Positions 25,296 through 34,197 of a stretch of DNA of 64,000 nucleotides are shown here, one piece after another. The stretch lies in the NCBI RefSeq assembly GCF_022398315.1, contig NZ_JAKEVF010000001.1, forward strand, positions 848,644-912,643. Direction: 5' to 3'. The notes beneath the pieces were generated by a model, which worked only from the letters and a program-made list of their open reading frames with translations, was not told where the DNA came from and did no database searches. How positions within the stretch are numbered: the stretch's first letter is position 1; the number at the start of each line of letters is the position of its first letter. The position numbers and the translations under genes are program-made. The DNA is from Shewanella sp. Isolate11 (GTDB lineage Bacteria > Pseudomonadota > Gammaproteobacteria > Enterobacterales > Shewanellaceae).

Positions 25296-25904
25296 TTATG
25301 CCGTTAATACCGCCTGTTTATAGTTCATCAGTGCCACGAATGATTGACTGTTGAATTTCTTCAGTAATCTTACTTTATAAGTGCTTATGGTTTTTTCACT
25401 CAGGAATAACTTGGCAGAAATCTGTTTGTTGGTTAAGCCTTTCGATAAATAAAGGAATACGAGTTTTTCGCGTTTTGACAGCTTACGCATATCTTGTAGA
25501 TCATCTGGCTTAAACAACATGAAACCGGCTAAAAGACAATTGACCGCACTCATAATTTCATTTGCCGTAGAATGCTTACTAATGAAGCCTTTTGCACCAA
25601 ACTCCTGTGATAAAGAGGGAGCCAATTTACAGTTACCATTGGAGTAACATAGTACTTTGCAGTTAGGTTGAGATGTGACGATTTTATTGATCAATTGGAA
25701 GCCGTCATAGTTCTCAATATCTGATTCGAGGATCGCCAGATCGAATGATTGTTCAGTTAGTTTCTTGGTTGCTTCAGCGATAGATTTTGTTGGGACCACG
25801 ATCGCATCTGGATATTGTTGTTTGACGATATTCCCAAGCTCTATTTGAAGTAACGGGTTTGGCTCGACAATTAATAAATTGATGTGAGTTAGCTGTGTTG
25901 GCAT
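25296..25904 (-). CDS. LuxR-type response regulator with degenerate receiver (Asp to Glu)
   Basis: A 202-residue NarL/EvgA-class protein: receiver 1-125, HTH 138-198 (LSKREKLVFLYLSKGLTNKQISAKLFLSEKTISTYKVRLLKKF). In the receiver, alignment with EvgA-type proteins puts E60 (LAILESDIENYDG) where the phospho-acceptor Asp should be, and the acidic pair is reduced (VEPNP in place of DDHP), while the switch Lys is kept (FISKHS). A Glu here often mimics the phosphorylated state, so the protein may be constitutively active. It ends the signalling island and has its own promoter region with an EvgA-like palindrome. Confidence 0.88.
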   Translation of the reverse strand: MPTQLTHINLLIVEPNPLLQIELGNIVKQQYPDAIVVPTKSIAEATKKLTEQSFDLAILESDIENYDGFQLINKIVTSQPNCKVLCYSNGNCKLAPSLSQEFGAKGFISKHSTANEIMSAVNCLLAGFMLFKPDDLQDMRKLSKREKLVFLYLSKGLTNKQISAKLFLSEKTISTYKVRLLKKFNSQSFVALMNYKQAVLTA

Positions 25905-25974
25905 GGTGGCATCTCCTAATAGGTGTTGTAAAAGATGCTATCAGGTAGGAATTGTCTTTTAGGAAAACCGACAT

Positions 25975-25992
25975 TTCCTACAAGTGTAGGAG
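25975..25992. promoter_or_regulatory. EvgA/BvgA-like palindrome
   Basis: TTCCTACA, AG, TGTAGGAG lies 71 bp before the start of the LuxR-type gene at 25904. It matches the EvgA box as I recall it (TTCYTACA, 2 bp, TGTARGAA) with one mismatch, and contains the BvgA heptad TTTCCTA. Half-sites TTCTTACA (30316-30323) and TGTAGGAA (30371-30378) occur in the other promoter region of the island. Confidence 0.5.
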
Positions 25993-26168
25993 CTGGTTAT
26001 ACCAGTAGTCAGCCCGTTTAATTTATTGTTAGTAAAAGGATTATAAAATAAGGCATTTTTTACTTTTATGAATGTAAAGGCGAGTCAGAATCTTATAGCA
26101 ATGTAGTCCTACAATTGTTCGTCGTAAGACATAAAGGTTTAGACTCTGTTTGTTGGCTTTAGATGTGA

Positions 26169-26206
26169 CAATGCCAGTCAGCTTGATAATAAGTTGACTG
26201 GCATTG
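26169..26206. other. 12-bp perfect dyad in the gap 25905-26310
   Basis: CAATGCCAGTCA and TGACTGGCATTG are perfect 12-bp arms around 14 bp. No T-run follows on either strand, so it is a poor intrinsic terminator; it may still end the GGDEF transcript (stop at 26311) or serve as an operator. The gap holds no gene I can support. Confidence 0.5.
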
Positions 26207-26310
26207 GTACGATAAACAAGGCTCTGTTTGTCGTTTGATGATGCTTTGTATAGGCATAGAGGCAGAATGAAGACTTCTTAAACTCTGTAGCCTGTTATCC
26301 CTTTATCTGT

Positions 26311-27678
26311 TTATAGCTGGCTTTTATCGGTTGCCTTGTGGGCTTGCTGATGATTATTTGCCTTGTCGACATACAATAACTTATCAGCTCGATTGAGAGC
26401 GACGTCTAGCGATTCTCCATCTTGTAATTCAGTGAAGCCGGCACTAATTTTGATATGGATATTCATAATATCGAGCTTATCAGACTGTACCGCTATTTTG
26501 ATTCGTTGAGTCAAGGATTCAGCCGCCTTTAGGTCTGAACGCAGAATAACCACAAACTCATCGCCACCAGTTCTAAAGGCGACATCGGTGTTTCGAGTAC
26601 AATCAGAAATTGTATTGGCGATATGCTGAATGGCCGCATCACCCACTGCGTGGCCATATTGATCGTTAACGCTCTTGATACCATCGCCATCGATAACTAT
26701 GACACTTAATTTTCCACCTTCTTTTAAGTGTTTTTGGTTGTCATTCAAAAACTCAGTACTATCAAAATATTGCCTGTTATATAGGTTTGTCAGTGGATCG
26801 TTATAAGTAATACTTTGTAATTTAACATTGTTTTTCCGCTGCTCTAATAAATTGAATATACTAAAAAATAGAACAAATAGGGTGACAAACAACAACTTCA
26901 CACCATCTAACTTTTCGCGGATTAACGAGGTATAAGGTGTGAAAATCGTCAAGGTGAGGTTATTTCCGATTAAGTGAGTTTTGGTATAGGAAAAACGTTC
27001 ACCAAACAGCGCTTTTTTATCCACAAATTTGAGATTGCTCACTGAGCTGTCTAAATCAGCCCCTTTTAAAAGTGTTACATCATGAGAGCGATATATTAAG
27101 GCATCAGCCAGGTTGACCTTAACTGCTAATTTTCCTATGAAGATGTTGGTTTCATTCTTGAAAATGGGAAACTCGATGTTGATGGTGCCATTATCGTTAT
27201 AGCTGGTCATAAAGTTTGACTGACTGATATGGGACGGTATTAGCGAGATTTCGCGTTGACACTTTTCTAATTGCCAGCATTTATCCGACTTAAGATCTTG
27301 CTGAAAATCATTACTATGGCTCAACCCGGTTAGCTTATATCTGATGAATTGATTGCCGCTATCGGGCAGGTATTCATCTAAATAGAAGTCGAGATTAGAG
27401 AGGTTGTAAAAGGAAAACTGTTTTTTGTTTCTTAAGTCGAGTGCGGTGCTATGGAAATCATACCCTTGATCTTTGTTATTAACCTCCAATAGGTCGGCAG
27501 CGATAATGCGTTTGAGTCTGGCATTATCGACGATGAATTTGAAAATGACTGCGGTTCTGTCATTGCTTTTTTCTAGCTGGTAATCTTCACTGCTCATGGC
27601 TTTGATGAAGAAATAGACAGCGACAAAACTGGACAGAATGAGCGCAAGGATAAAAGAGAGAATCAATTTTTTTATCAT
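26311..27678 (-). CDS. Membrane diguanylate cyclase (GGDEF)
   Basis: A 455-residue protein: membrane segment 3-26, a periplasmic sensor region of about 230 residues, a second membrane segment near 260-278, then a GGDEF domain. The catalytic motif is intact (FRTGGDEFVVIL) and an RxxD inhibitory site (RNTD) lies five residues before it, so the enzyme should make c-di-GMP from two GTP and be product-inhibited. Upstream in the operon is a LuxR regulator, 5 bp away; this is the last of four genes that also encode an HPt protein and an EAL phosphodiesterase. The periplasmic domain is not a family I can name. Confidence 0.9.
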   Translation of the reverse strand: MIKKLILSFILALILSSFVAVYFFIKAMSSEDYQLEKSNDRTAVIFKFIVDNARLKRIIAADLLEVNNKDQGYDFHSTALDLRNKKQFSFYNLSNLDFYLDEYLPDSGNQFIRYKLTGLSHSNDFQQDLKSDKCWQLEKCQREISLIPSHISQSNFMTSYNDNGTINIEFPIFKNETNIFIGKLAVKVNLADALIYRSHDVTLLKGADLDSSVSNLKFVDKKALFGERFSYTKTHLIGNNLTLTIFTPYTSLIREKLDGVKLLFVTLFVLFFSIFNLLEQRKNNVKLQSITYNDPLTNLYNRQYFDSTEFLNDNQKHLKEGGKLSVIVIDGDGIKSVNDQYGHAVGDAAIQHIANTISDCTRNTDVAFRTGGDEFVVILRSDLKAAESLTQRIKIAVQSDKLDIMNIHIKISAGFTELQDGESLDVALNRADKLLYVDKANNHQQAHKATDKSQL

Positions 27679-27683
27679 ATCAA

Positions 27684-28277
27684 TTAATCTGTAATGGCTT
27701 TGAAACTAGTTAATTCGATAATGTTGTTCACATTATATTTAGTTAAAATTCGTGTCTTATAGGTCGATACCGTCTTAGGACTGATACTAAGATTTAAAGC
27801 AATATCCTTATTTTTAAGCCCATTGATTAACATAGAGGCAATTTCAGATTCCCTTTTAGATAAGAAGCTATTTTCTTTATTTAATTTGAAGAAGTTATAA
27901 CCACACATGATGGTTTGAATCGCTCTGCTTACAGAGCTAGTATGCTGATTTTTATCAATAAACCCGCTCATGCCGATTTTTAATGCCGCTTCAGACAGCA
28001 AGGGATTATCATTTGCCGAAATACATAAAGAGTGGCCTTGGAAGTTGAGCTTTTTTAATTGAGTGAACAACTGGAAGCCGTTACCAGTAGTGCAGCCGAG
28101 ATCCGCATCGACAATAATAAAATTGGGATTTGTTGATTGATATTGTTGTAGTGCTTCCTGGTAGTTTCCAGCACAGATGACTTTTGCTATATAGGTTTCC
28201 TTTTCCAACAGCAGCTGTAATGCCGTACAAACTAAAGGATGGTCATCAACAACTAGGACTGTCAGTTGCTTATTCAT
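27684..28277 (-). CDS. LuxR-type response regulator (NarL/BvgA class), intact receiver
   Basis: 197 residues. The receiver has acidic pair DD in VVDDHPLVCTAL, phospho-acceptor Asp near position 58 (NFIIVDADLG) and Lys in GFIDKNQ. The C-terminal LuxR HTH is complete (LSKRESEIASMLINGLKNKDIALNLSISPKTVSTYKTRILTKY). Its ATG directly abuts the stop of the receiver-EAL gene (TAAATG), so the two are translationally coupled. It is the likely DNA-binding output of the adjacent hybrid kinase through the HPt protein, by analogy with BvgA and EvgA. Confidence 0.9.
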   Translation of the reverse strand: MNKQLTVLVVDDHPLVCTALQLLLEKETYIAKVICAGNYQEALQQYQSTNPNFIIVDADLGCTTGNGFQLFTQLKKLNFQGHSLCISANDNPLLSEAALKIGMSGFIDKNQHTSSVSRAIQTIMCGYNFFKLNKENSFLSKRESEIASMLINGLKNKDIALNLSISPKTVSTYKTRILTKYNVNNIIELTSFKAITD

Positions 28278-29456
28278 TTATCCATTTCTCCCTGCGAATG
28301 TTTGTATATTCAAAGCCGGCATCGGCCTACCGGTATAAAACCCTTGGCATTTATCAATACCAATTTCTTTTAAGTGTTCTAATGTTTCTCGGTTCTCTAC
28401 GCCTTCTGCGACGATCGATAACCCTAATCGTTTACCAAGCGCTATAGACATCTGAGTTACTGTATCTGTGGTGTTATTTTCGAGGCAGGTCGACACAAAA
28501 CTGCGATCGATTTTGAGCTCACAGAAGGGGTAGCTGATGAGTTTTTGTAGCGAAGAGAAACCAGTGCCGAAGTCATCAATTGATAATTTGATTTTGTGGT
28601 AACGCAGATTGCAGAGGTTGGTCAGCATCTGTAGTGATTCTATGTAGGCATCAGATTCCGTTAGCTCAATCGTTAGCATTGATTTATCGAAATCATATTG
28701 GTTAGTGATATCAATTATGGTATCGATCAAGGAGTCTGACTCTAAACATCTCTGACTGATGTTTACAGACAACTGACACTCGATTTTGTGACTTTTGCAG
28801 TCGATAATGGCATTACGTAAGACGGTTTCAAATAGCGTTATATCGACATCTTCATCTTGGCAAAAATGTAAAAACTCATAGGGCGATAAAATACCATATA
28901 CAGGGTGATTCCATCTGACCAGTGCCTCAACGCCCAGCAGTTCACCATCATCGAGTGAAACTTGTGGTTGATAGTAGTTGATGATATCACCTTGAGTTAA
29001 GGCAGATTTGAAATCGTTTGCTGAGATTATTTTACATTTGTTATCGCGCTTAATATTTATACATTGGCAGCGGTGCAGTTTGTCGATTAATTCTTTCAAT
29101 ATCGATTTGCTGCAAGGCTTAGGTAAGACTTCAAATAAACCAAATGAAAGATGAGCACTCATAGATTTAATGAGTTCAATCATAGGTTTATCCATAGATG
29201 TTGTGATAATCAAATTGCTACTATTATTATGTTGCTTTAAGAATGACAGTAATTCTATGCCATTGATCTTTGGCATATTGATATCAGTTAAAATAAGGTC
29301 GTACTGATTTTCTACGATGAATGAGATTGCCTCTTCTCCATCACAGGCTTCCGTTATATTGTAATAACCCAGCTCATTAAGCATAGTTGAGTAGGCTGCA
29401 CGTTGGAACGGGCAGTCTTCTATGTTTAATATATTAATGGCTTTGGTATCTGACAT
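28278..29456 (-). CDS. Response regulator with EAL c-di-GMP phosphodiesterase output
   Basis: A 392-residue cytoplasmic protein: receiver 1-130 (phospho-acceptor Asp in LILTDINMPKING, Lys in VLPKPC) and EAL domain about 150-390. All EAL catalytic motifs are present: EALVRW, VNISQR, IELTESD, SIDDFGTGFSSLQ, ELKIDRSFV, AEGVENRE and QGFYTGRPMP. It should hydrolyse c-di-GMP to pGpG, probably controlled by phosphorylation through the neighbouring HPt protein, as in RocR-type regulators. The gene starts 4 bp after the HPt gene and is coupled to the LuxR gene that follows. Confidence 0.93.
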   Translation of the reverse strand: MSDTKAINILNIEDCPFQRAAYSTMLNELGYYNITEACDGEEAISFIVENQYDLILTDINMPKINGIELLSFLKQHNNSSNLIITTSMDKPMIELIKSMSAHLSFGLFEVLPKPCSKSILKELIDKLHRCQCINIKRDNKCKIISANDFKSALTQGDIINYYQPQVSLDDGELLGVEALVRWNHPVYGILSPYEFLHFCQDEDVDITLFETVLRNAIIDCKSHKIECQLSVNISQRCLESDSLIDTIIDITNQYDFDKSMLTIELTESDAYIESLQMLTNLCNLRYHKIKLSIDDFGTGFSSLQKLISYPFCELKIDRSFVSTCLENNTTDTVTQMSIALGKRLGLSIVAEGVENRETLEHLKEIGIDKCQGFYTGRPMPALNIQTFAGRNG

Positions 29457-29460
29457 CAGT

Positions 29461-30144
29461 TTAAGACCTGTCTATAACTTCAAGCATATCTTGAATTGTT
29501 TCAATTAAAATAATAGTCATAATGAATGTACTGTTTTCGTTATGATCAACCTTGCTAAAGTCTTCAACTTCTTTGCAGTATTGAGTTATTAATGTAGATT
29601 CAGCAATACTCGAAGAACCTTTTATTTTGTGAATCAATCTTAATGTTTTTGTGAATTCATTTTCTTTAATGTGATTTTTTAGCAGTATTACATCTTGTGA
29701 CATCATGACTCTAAATGTTTTTGTTAACTTTTTCGCATCAACTTTATTGAACTCTGAAAGCTTAGGTGTTAACCCATCAGGAACATGCTGTTGTAATTTG
29801 GCAGTGCGGAAAAATTTTCTGCTACTTAATAAATTTACTGTCATCCAGTTTAATAAGTGATTGTATAATTCACTGGGTTTTCTTTCAGTATCCTGACTTT
29901 TTAAATAAATAAATTTTTTTTCATCTATATCGTCTGCTCTAATGAAATTGCCATCACAAGAGTGTTGAACTAATGATATGGTAATATTTCTGCCGCAGTT
30001 TTTAGTATACTTTGTTTCGATACCAATAGACTCAAGCATGTGTTTAAACATGTTTGATAGTTTGGTGTTTTCGCCAGTAACGACGGCAGTGACTCTAGGC
30101 CACAGGCTTAATGTAGCTACTCTTGACTGATAGTTTATTTTCAT
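29461..30144 (-). CDS. HPt domain phosphotransfer protein
   Basis: A 227-residue protein. The C-terminal part contains a histidine phosphotransfer motif, H172 in LRLIHKIKGSSSIAES, in a helical context (LLKNHIKENEFTKTL before it, LITQYCKEVEDFSKV after). The N-terminal 120 residues begin with a degenerate receiver-like beta/alpha pattern (RVTAVVTGENTKLSNMFKHMLESIGIETKYTK) without a clear acceptor Asp. It probably passes phosphate from the hybrid kinase to the response regulators of the operon. First gene of the minus-strand operon, divergent from the kinase gene with 390 bp between them. Confidence 0.82.
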   Translation of the reverse strand: MKINYQSRVATLSLWPRVTAVVTGENTKLSNMFKHMLESIGIETKYTKNCGRNITISLVQHSCDGNFIRADDIDEKKFIYLKSQDTERKPSELYNHLLNWMTVNLLSSRKFFRTAKLQQHVPDGLTPKLSEFNKVDAKKLTKTFRVMMSQDVILLKNHIKENEFTKTLRLIHKIKGSSSIAESTLITQYCKEVEDFSKVDHNENSTFIMTIILIETIQDMLEVIDRS

Positions 30145-30534
30145 TGGTAACTTGATTTTAAATACAGTTGAACCACTAGAATGATGGCAGAGTTAATGAC
30201 TAGGTCAGTTTATGAGAGGATTTTGAATTAATATTAGTTTGTCGTCAATTTACAATAAATTACTCACATAGATTAATTTATTTAAAATCAGTCTCTTGTT
30301 GTTCTTGTAGGTTAATTCTTACAATAAAATCAGTATTAGGTTATTTGCTGGTTTATGATGTGGATGTTTTTGTAGGAATTACCTTACTTTATTTGTCTAA
30401 CTTGTGTAATAGATAATTTTAAGTCAGCGGTGGTATTATTTTCTTATTGTGTAAAGTCGGTTAAGTATACGATTAAATATAGTCAATTTATTATATATTT
30501 TCATCATTGTAGGTAAAGAGAATTTGAGGTTTTT
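30145..30534. promoter_or_regulatory. AT-rich divergent promoter region of the phosphorelay
   Basis: The 390-bp gap separates the HPt operon from the hybrid kinase gene. It is very AT rich and contains three EvgA-like half-sites: TTGTAGG (30305-30311), TTCTTACA (30316-30323) and TGTAGGAA (30371-30378). No coding region is seen. It presumably carries both promoters and the sites for the LuxR-type regulators. Confidence 0.45.
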
Positions 30535-32436
30535 TTGATTTATAATCGAGTGGCATGCCTATGCTTCATATTGGGATTGTTTATTACTTTGGTCATTATG
30601 TTGACCGAGTGGGAGCATTCAAACTATGAGTTTGAAGAAGTTTATAATAAGCAATCAACTGCTGTGATGCACTCTTCAGAAGATATGTTTTTTCAACATA
30701 AAATACTGATTGATTCTATTCAATCGTTTTTTAATGCTTCGGAAACGGTCTCTTTAGGTGAGTTTCAAATTTTTACTAAAGAATTGCTTAAAATGAAATC
30801 AGCGGTTGCTCTTACTTTATCATCTGATATGAAAGTGAAATATATCTCCGATCCTGATTTTAAGAATGACATTGATAATATTCATTTAAGTACTGATTTT
30901 AATGGCATGCCTTTAGTGGCCTTGCCACGCTATAGTTTTATGACGCTAGCGATCGATGAACCCAATATGCCCTATTTGGTGTATGCGATATCACATCAGC
31001 GTATGCAAGAGAGGATGGATAAAGATAGCAGTATTTGTATCTCCTACCATCATGAAGACCAAGTAATGGAAAGTGCTAACTGCCAAGCTATACGTTCGGG
31101 CTTTTTGTTCTCTTGGTTCTATTACTCTGATGTGGTGTATTTTCCAGCGACAGAGCATTTTAGCGCTTATTCGCTAAAGACTGAATATGCGGTTCCTACG
31201 CGAGAGGTTATTCGATTAAGTTTGATTTTATTTATGACCGCATTTTTAGGTTTAGCTTGTTCAATTTTATGGTTTTTTAAGGTAAGAAATACCAGTCTGA
31301 TGAAAGAGGTTAAAATTGAAAATCGTTCCAAAATCGCGCTTCTATCTAGTATTAATCATGAGATTAGAACTCCGATCAATGCTTTGGTTGGCTATAGTCA
31401 GCAGCTGCGTGATGAAGCCCATTTGACAGCATCACAATCAAGCATTATTGGCAAAATGATCTGGTCGGCTAATCTGCTGAATTCGGTTGCAGAAAATACC
31501 TTAAATTACAGTAAGGCGGAAACTGGAACCTTAGAACTGAATAGCGATAGAGTTAACATTCGTGATTATTTAAATAATATTGAACAATATTATCAATCGT
31601 TTAGCTACAGTGCTGATAAGTATTTAGTCGTTAATTATAGTGACGATTTAGCTAACTTTTTGGAGCTAGACAGTGCGAAGCTGTTTCAATTGATCACCAA
31701 TATTATTAATAATGCCTTCAAATACAGTACAGAGAGTCGCATTGAACTGCATGTGGATTATGTACAAGACAAGGGCGTTTGTCAGAGTCAACCAGGTTTC
31801 CTTCGGGTTTATATTCGTGATTTTGGTGAAGGGATGACCAAACAGGCTAAAGGAGTATTGGATCGTCCGTTTATTCAAGCCGATAATCTTATCGCTCAGC
31901 CGCAATCGGGTATCGGCCTAGGTTTATACACCTGTAAGCGTATTGTCTCCTTGATTGGAGGGCGATTTAGACTAAGTAGCTGTAGAGGCAACGGCACTAA
32001 GGTGTTATTTAGGTTTCCCTGTCGCCGTTTAACTAAGAATCCTCAGCTATCTAAAGCCTTAATTGAGAAGCCTGTATTATTAGTCGATGATAATCGGTTT
32101 AATTTGGAGGCGGCTAAAGCGTTGTTAGCGAAAAACCAGATAGCGGCAGTGGGAGTTGATACCGCGTCAGAGGCATTAGCGTTGCAGGCTGAATTACAGC
32201 CTAAAGTGGTGATTGTCGATTATCGTTTAGCTGAAACCGACGGCCTAAGTTTGATCCGCCAAATGAAATTGGCTTGCAATGATAGCTCGGTACGTTATTT
32301 CATTTTATCGGCCAATGATAAGAGTGAGATACTCGATCACCATCTATATTCGGATGTGTGCTTTTTGCAAAAGCCATTAAATATGGGCTTATTTAGAAGC
32401 CAATTGATGACAGGTTGCTGCCCAAACTGTATGTAA
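30535..32436 (+). CDS. Hybrid sensor histidine kinase (HisKA-HATPase-receiver)
   Basis: 633 residues from a TTG start at 30535 with GAGG 5 bp upstream; GTG 30550 is an alternative. Membrane segments near 5-22 and 228-247 enclose a periplasmic domain of about 200 residues that I do not recognise. Then HisKA with H275 (SSINHEIRTPINALVGYSQQL), HATPase (NIINNAFKYST, DFGEGM, SGIGLGLYTCK) and a C-terminal receiver with D562 (KVVIVDYRLAETDG) and Lys in FLQKPL. There is no HPt domain, which is supplied by the divergent gene at 29461. Together they make the His-Asp-His-Asp relay of BvgS/EvgS-like systems in separate pieces. Confidence 0.93.
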   Translation: MIYNRVACLCFILGLFITLVIMLTEWEHSNYEFEEVYNKQSTAVMHSSEDMFFQHKILIDSIQSFFNASETVSLGEFQIFTKELLKMKSAVALTLSSDMKVKYISDPDFKNDIDNIHLSTDFNGMPLVALPRYSFMTLAIDEPNMPYLVYAISHQRMQERMDKDSSICISYHHEDQVMESANCQAIRSGFLFSWFYYSDVVYFPATEHFSAYSLKTEYAVPTREVIRLSLILFMTAFLGLACSILWFFKVRNTSLMKEVKIENRSKIALLSSINHEIRTPINALVGYSQQLRDEAHLTASQSSIIGKMIWSANLLNSVAENTLNYSKAETGTLELNSDRVNIRDYLNNIEQYYQSFSYSADKYLVVNYSDDLANFLELDSAKLFQLITNIINNAFKYSTESRIELHVDYVQDKGVCQSQPGFLRVYIRDFGEGMTKQAKGVLDRPFIQADNLIAQPQSGIGLGLYTCKRIVSLIGGRFRLSSCRGNGTKVLFRFPCRRLTKNPQLSKALIEKPVLLVDDNRFNLEAAKALLAKNQIAAVGVDTASEALALQAELQPKVVIVDYRLAETDGLSLIRQMKLACNDSSVRYFILSANDKSEILDHHLYSDVCFLQKPLNMGLFRSQLMTGCCPNCM

Positions 32437-32454
32437 CTTTATAGACATATGATT

Positions 32455-32485
32455 AAAAAACCGCTTATTTATTAGGCGGTTTTTT
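32455..32485 (+). terminator. Rho-independent terminator of the hybrid kinase gene
   Basis: The stem AAAAAACCGC / GCGGTTTTTT with an 11-nt loop. The rest of the gap 32486-32823 shows no gene and presumably holds the nqr promoter. Confidence 0.85.
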
Positions 32486-32826
32486 ATTTCTTTATGAAGA
32501 ACGGACTTTGTTTAGCGAAACATTAATATTGTCAATGCCATCAAATGATCATTTTTTCCGATAAATATTTTACAACTAAGTTTTCTGCTATATAAAAATG
32601 CTGTTATACATCATTAACTTAAATCTAAATAAGTGTATGCTTATTTGCTGGTTTTATTGTTATAAAACTACATTAATGTCGCTTGCCGCCGGTTTGAAGT
32701 GAGTTCTGTCACGCTGTCAAGCTAGGTATTGTTGTTAAGTTACAGTTTTGTGTGAGAATGTGACTTCAATATCGGTATTTTAGTTAATTTTCAACTACGA
32801 TTGAAACTCCCTAATTTCTAAGGTTG

Positions 32827-34197
32827 ATGTTTGCGATGGCAAGACTCTCAGACAAGATTAAGATAATTAAGAAGGGCCTAGATGTGCCTATCGCCGGTGA
32901 GCCTAAGCAGGAGATTGACCATGTCGCGTCACCTGTGAAAGTGGCAATACTCGGTGAAGAGTATGTAGGTTTGAAGCCCACCCTCATGGTTGAAGTTGGC
33001 GATCGCGTCAAAAAAGGTCAACCCTTATTCGAAGATAAAAAGACCCCCGGTGTTTTATTTACCTCACCCGCCAGCGGTGTCGTGGTTGAGATCAATCGAG
33101 GAGATCGGCGGATTTTACAATCTGTGGTGATTGCTGTTGAAGGTAATGAGCAATGTTCATTTGCAAGTTACGACGACCTTTCTCAATTAACCCAAGAATT
33201 AGTGCAGCAGAATCTGGTTCGGAGTGGTCTCTGGACAGCATTAAGAACTCGTCCTTTCTCCCGCGTCCCAGAGCTAAATAGTCAGCCATCGGCTATTTTC
33301 GTCAATGCGATGGATTCTAATCCATTAGCTGCCAATCCTAGAATTATCATTGCTGAGCAAGCAGAGGCCTTTAAAGCGGGCTTGCAGGTGTTGAGTTATT
33401 TAACTCAAGGGCCGCTCCATCTTTGTCATGACCAAGGTGAAGTCTTACCTGGTGCCGAGCTTTCTCATGTGACAAGTCATCGATTTGGCGGTGTTCATCC
33501 TGCTGGGCTTGTGGGGACCCATATACATTTTATTCAACCTGCAAGTGTTGAGCGGCCAGTGTGGCATTTGGGCTATCAAGATGTGATTGCTTTTGGTCAG
33601 CTATTTTTAACCGGTGAACTTTATACCGATCGAGTCGTTGCATTAGCGGGTCCGAGTGTTATCGAGCCGCGGCTTATCCGTACTCAATTAGGCGCTCAGC
33701 TGAGCCTGTTAACTGAAGGTGAGATAAAACCGGGGAATCAGCGTGTGGTCTCTGGTTCGATTTTATCGGGTCATACAGCGACAGATGCTTATGATTATTT
33801 AGGCCGCTTCCATCAACAAATCTCGGTGCTTGAGGAGGATGAGCAACATCAGTTCCTACCTTGGGTACGTGGTGGTTCTGAGAAGTTCTCCATCACTCGT
33901 GCGGTTACCTCAGGCTTCGGTGGCGCTAAGCGTTTGTTTAATTTAACCACCCATGCTGGAGGCTCACAGCGTGCCATGATGGCATTCGGTCAACTGGATC
34001 GGGTTATGCCGTTGGATATTCTTCCTACATTGCTGGTACGTGATCTCGTGGTTCGCGATACCGATGAGGCGCAGCAGTTGGGCGCATTAGAGTTAGATGA
34101 AGAAGATTTAGCCTTATGTACTTTTGTTTGTCCTGGTAAATATGACTTCGGACAAGAGTTACGCGTCTGCTTAGATATTATTGAGAGGGAAGGTTAA
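32827..34197 (+). CDS. nqrA: Na+-translocating NADH:quinone reductase subunit A
   Basis: About 456 residues. The protein contains IKIIKKGLDVPIAGEPKQ, then VKVAILGEEYVGLKPTLMVEVGDRVKKGQPLFEDKKTPGV, the conserved NqrA N-terminus, and ends with the typical LCTFVCPGKYDFGQ. NqrA is the peripheral cytoplasmic subunit that contributes to quinone handling in the Na+ pump. Candidate starts are ATG 32827 and ATG 32836 (TTG 32824 is also possible); AAGG at 32820-32823 is close to all, so the exact start is unsure. Its stop overlaps the nqrB start by one base. Confidence 0.95.
   Translation: MFAMARLSDKIKIIKKGLDVPIAGEPKQEIDHVASPVKVAILGEEYVGLKPTLMVEVGDRVKKGQPLFEDKKTPGVLFTSPASGVVVEINRGDRRILQSVVIAVEGNEQCSFASYDDLSQLTQELVQQNLVRSGLWTALRTRPFSRVPELNSQPSAIFVNAMDSNPLAANPRIIIAEQAEAFKAGLQVLSYLTQGPLHLCHDQGEVLPGAELSHVTSHRFGGVHPAGLVGTHIHFIQPASVERPVWHLGYQDVIAFGQLFLTGELYTDRVVALAGPSVIEPRLIRTQLGAQLSLLTEGEIKPGNQRVVSGSILSGHTATDAYDYLGRFHQQISVLEEDEQHQFLPWVRGGSEKFSITRAVTSGFGGAKRLFNLTTHAGGSQRAMMAFGQLDRVMPLDILPTLLVRDLVVRDTDEAQQLGALELDEEDLALCTFVCPGKYDFGQELRVCLDIIEREG

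Noticed and set aside
25994..26025. Possible third MITE fragment (GGTTATACCAGTAGTCAGCCCG)
   Set aside because: Only about 20 bp resemble one end of the element, with mismatches, and there is no second end.
30145..30534. Search for a tRNA or attachment site marking an integrated island at the AT-rich signalling genes
   Set aside because: No tRNA, integrase or flanking direct repeat is visible; AT richness alone is not proof of transfer.
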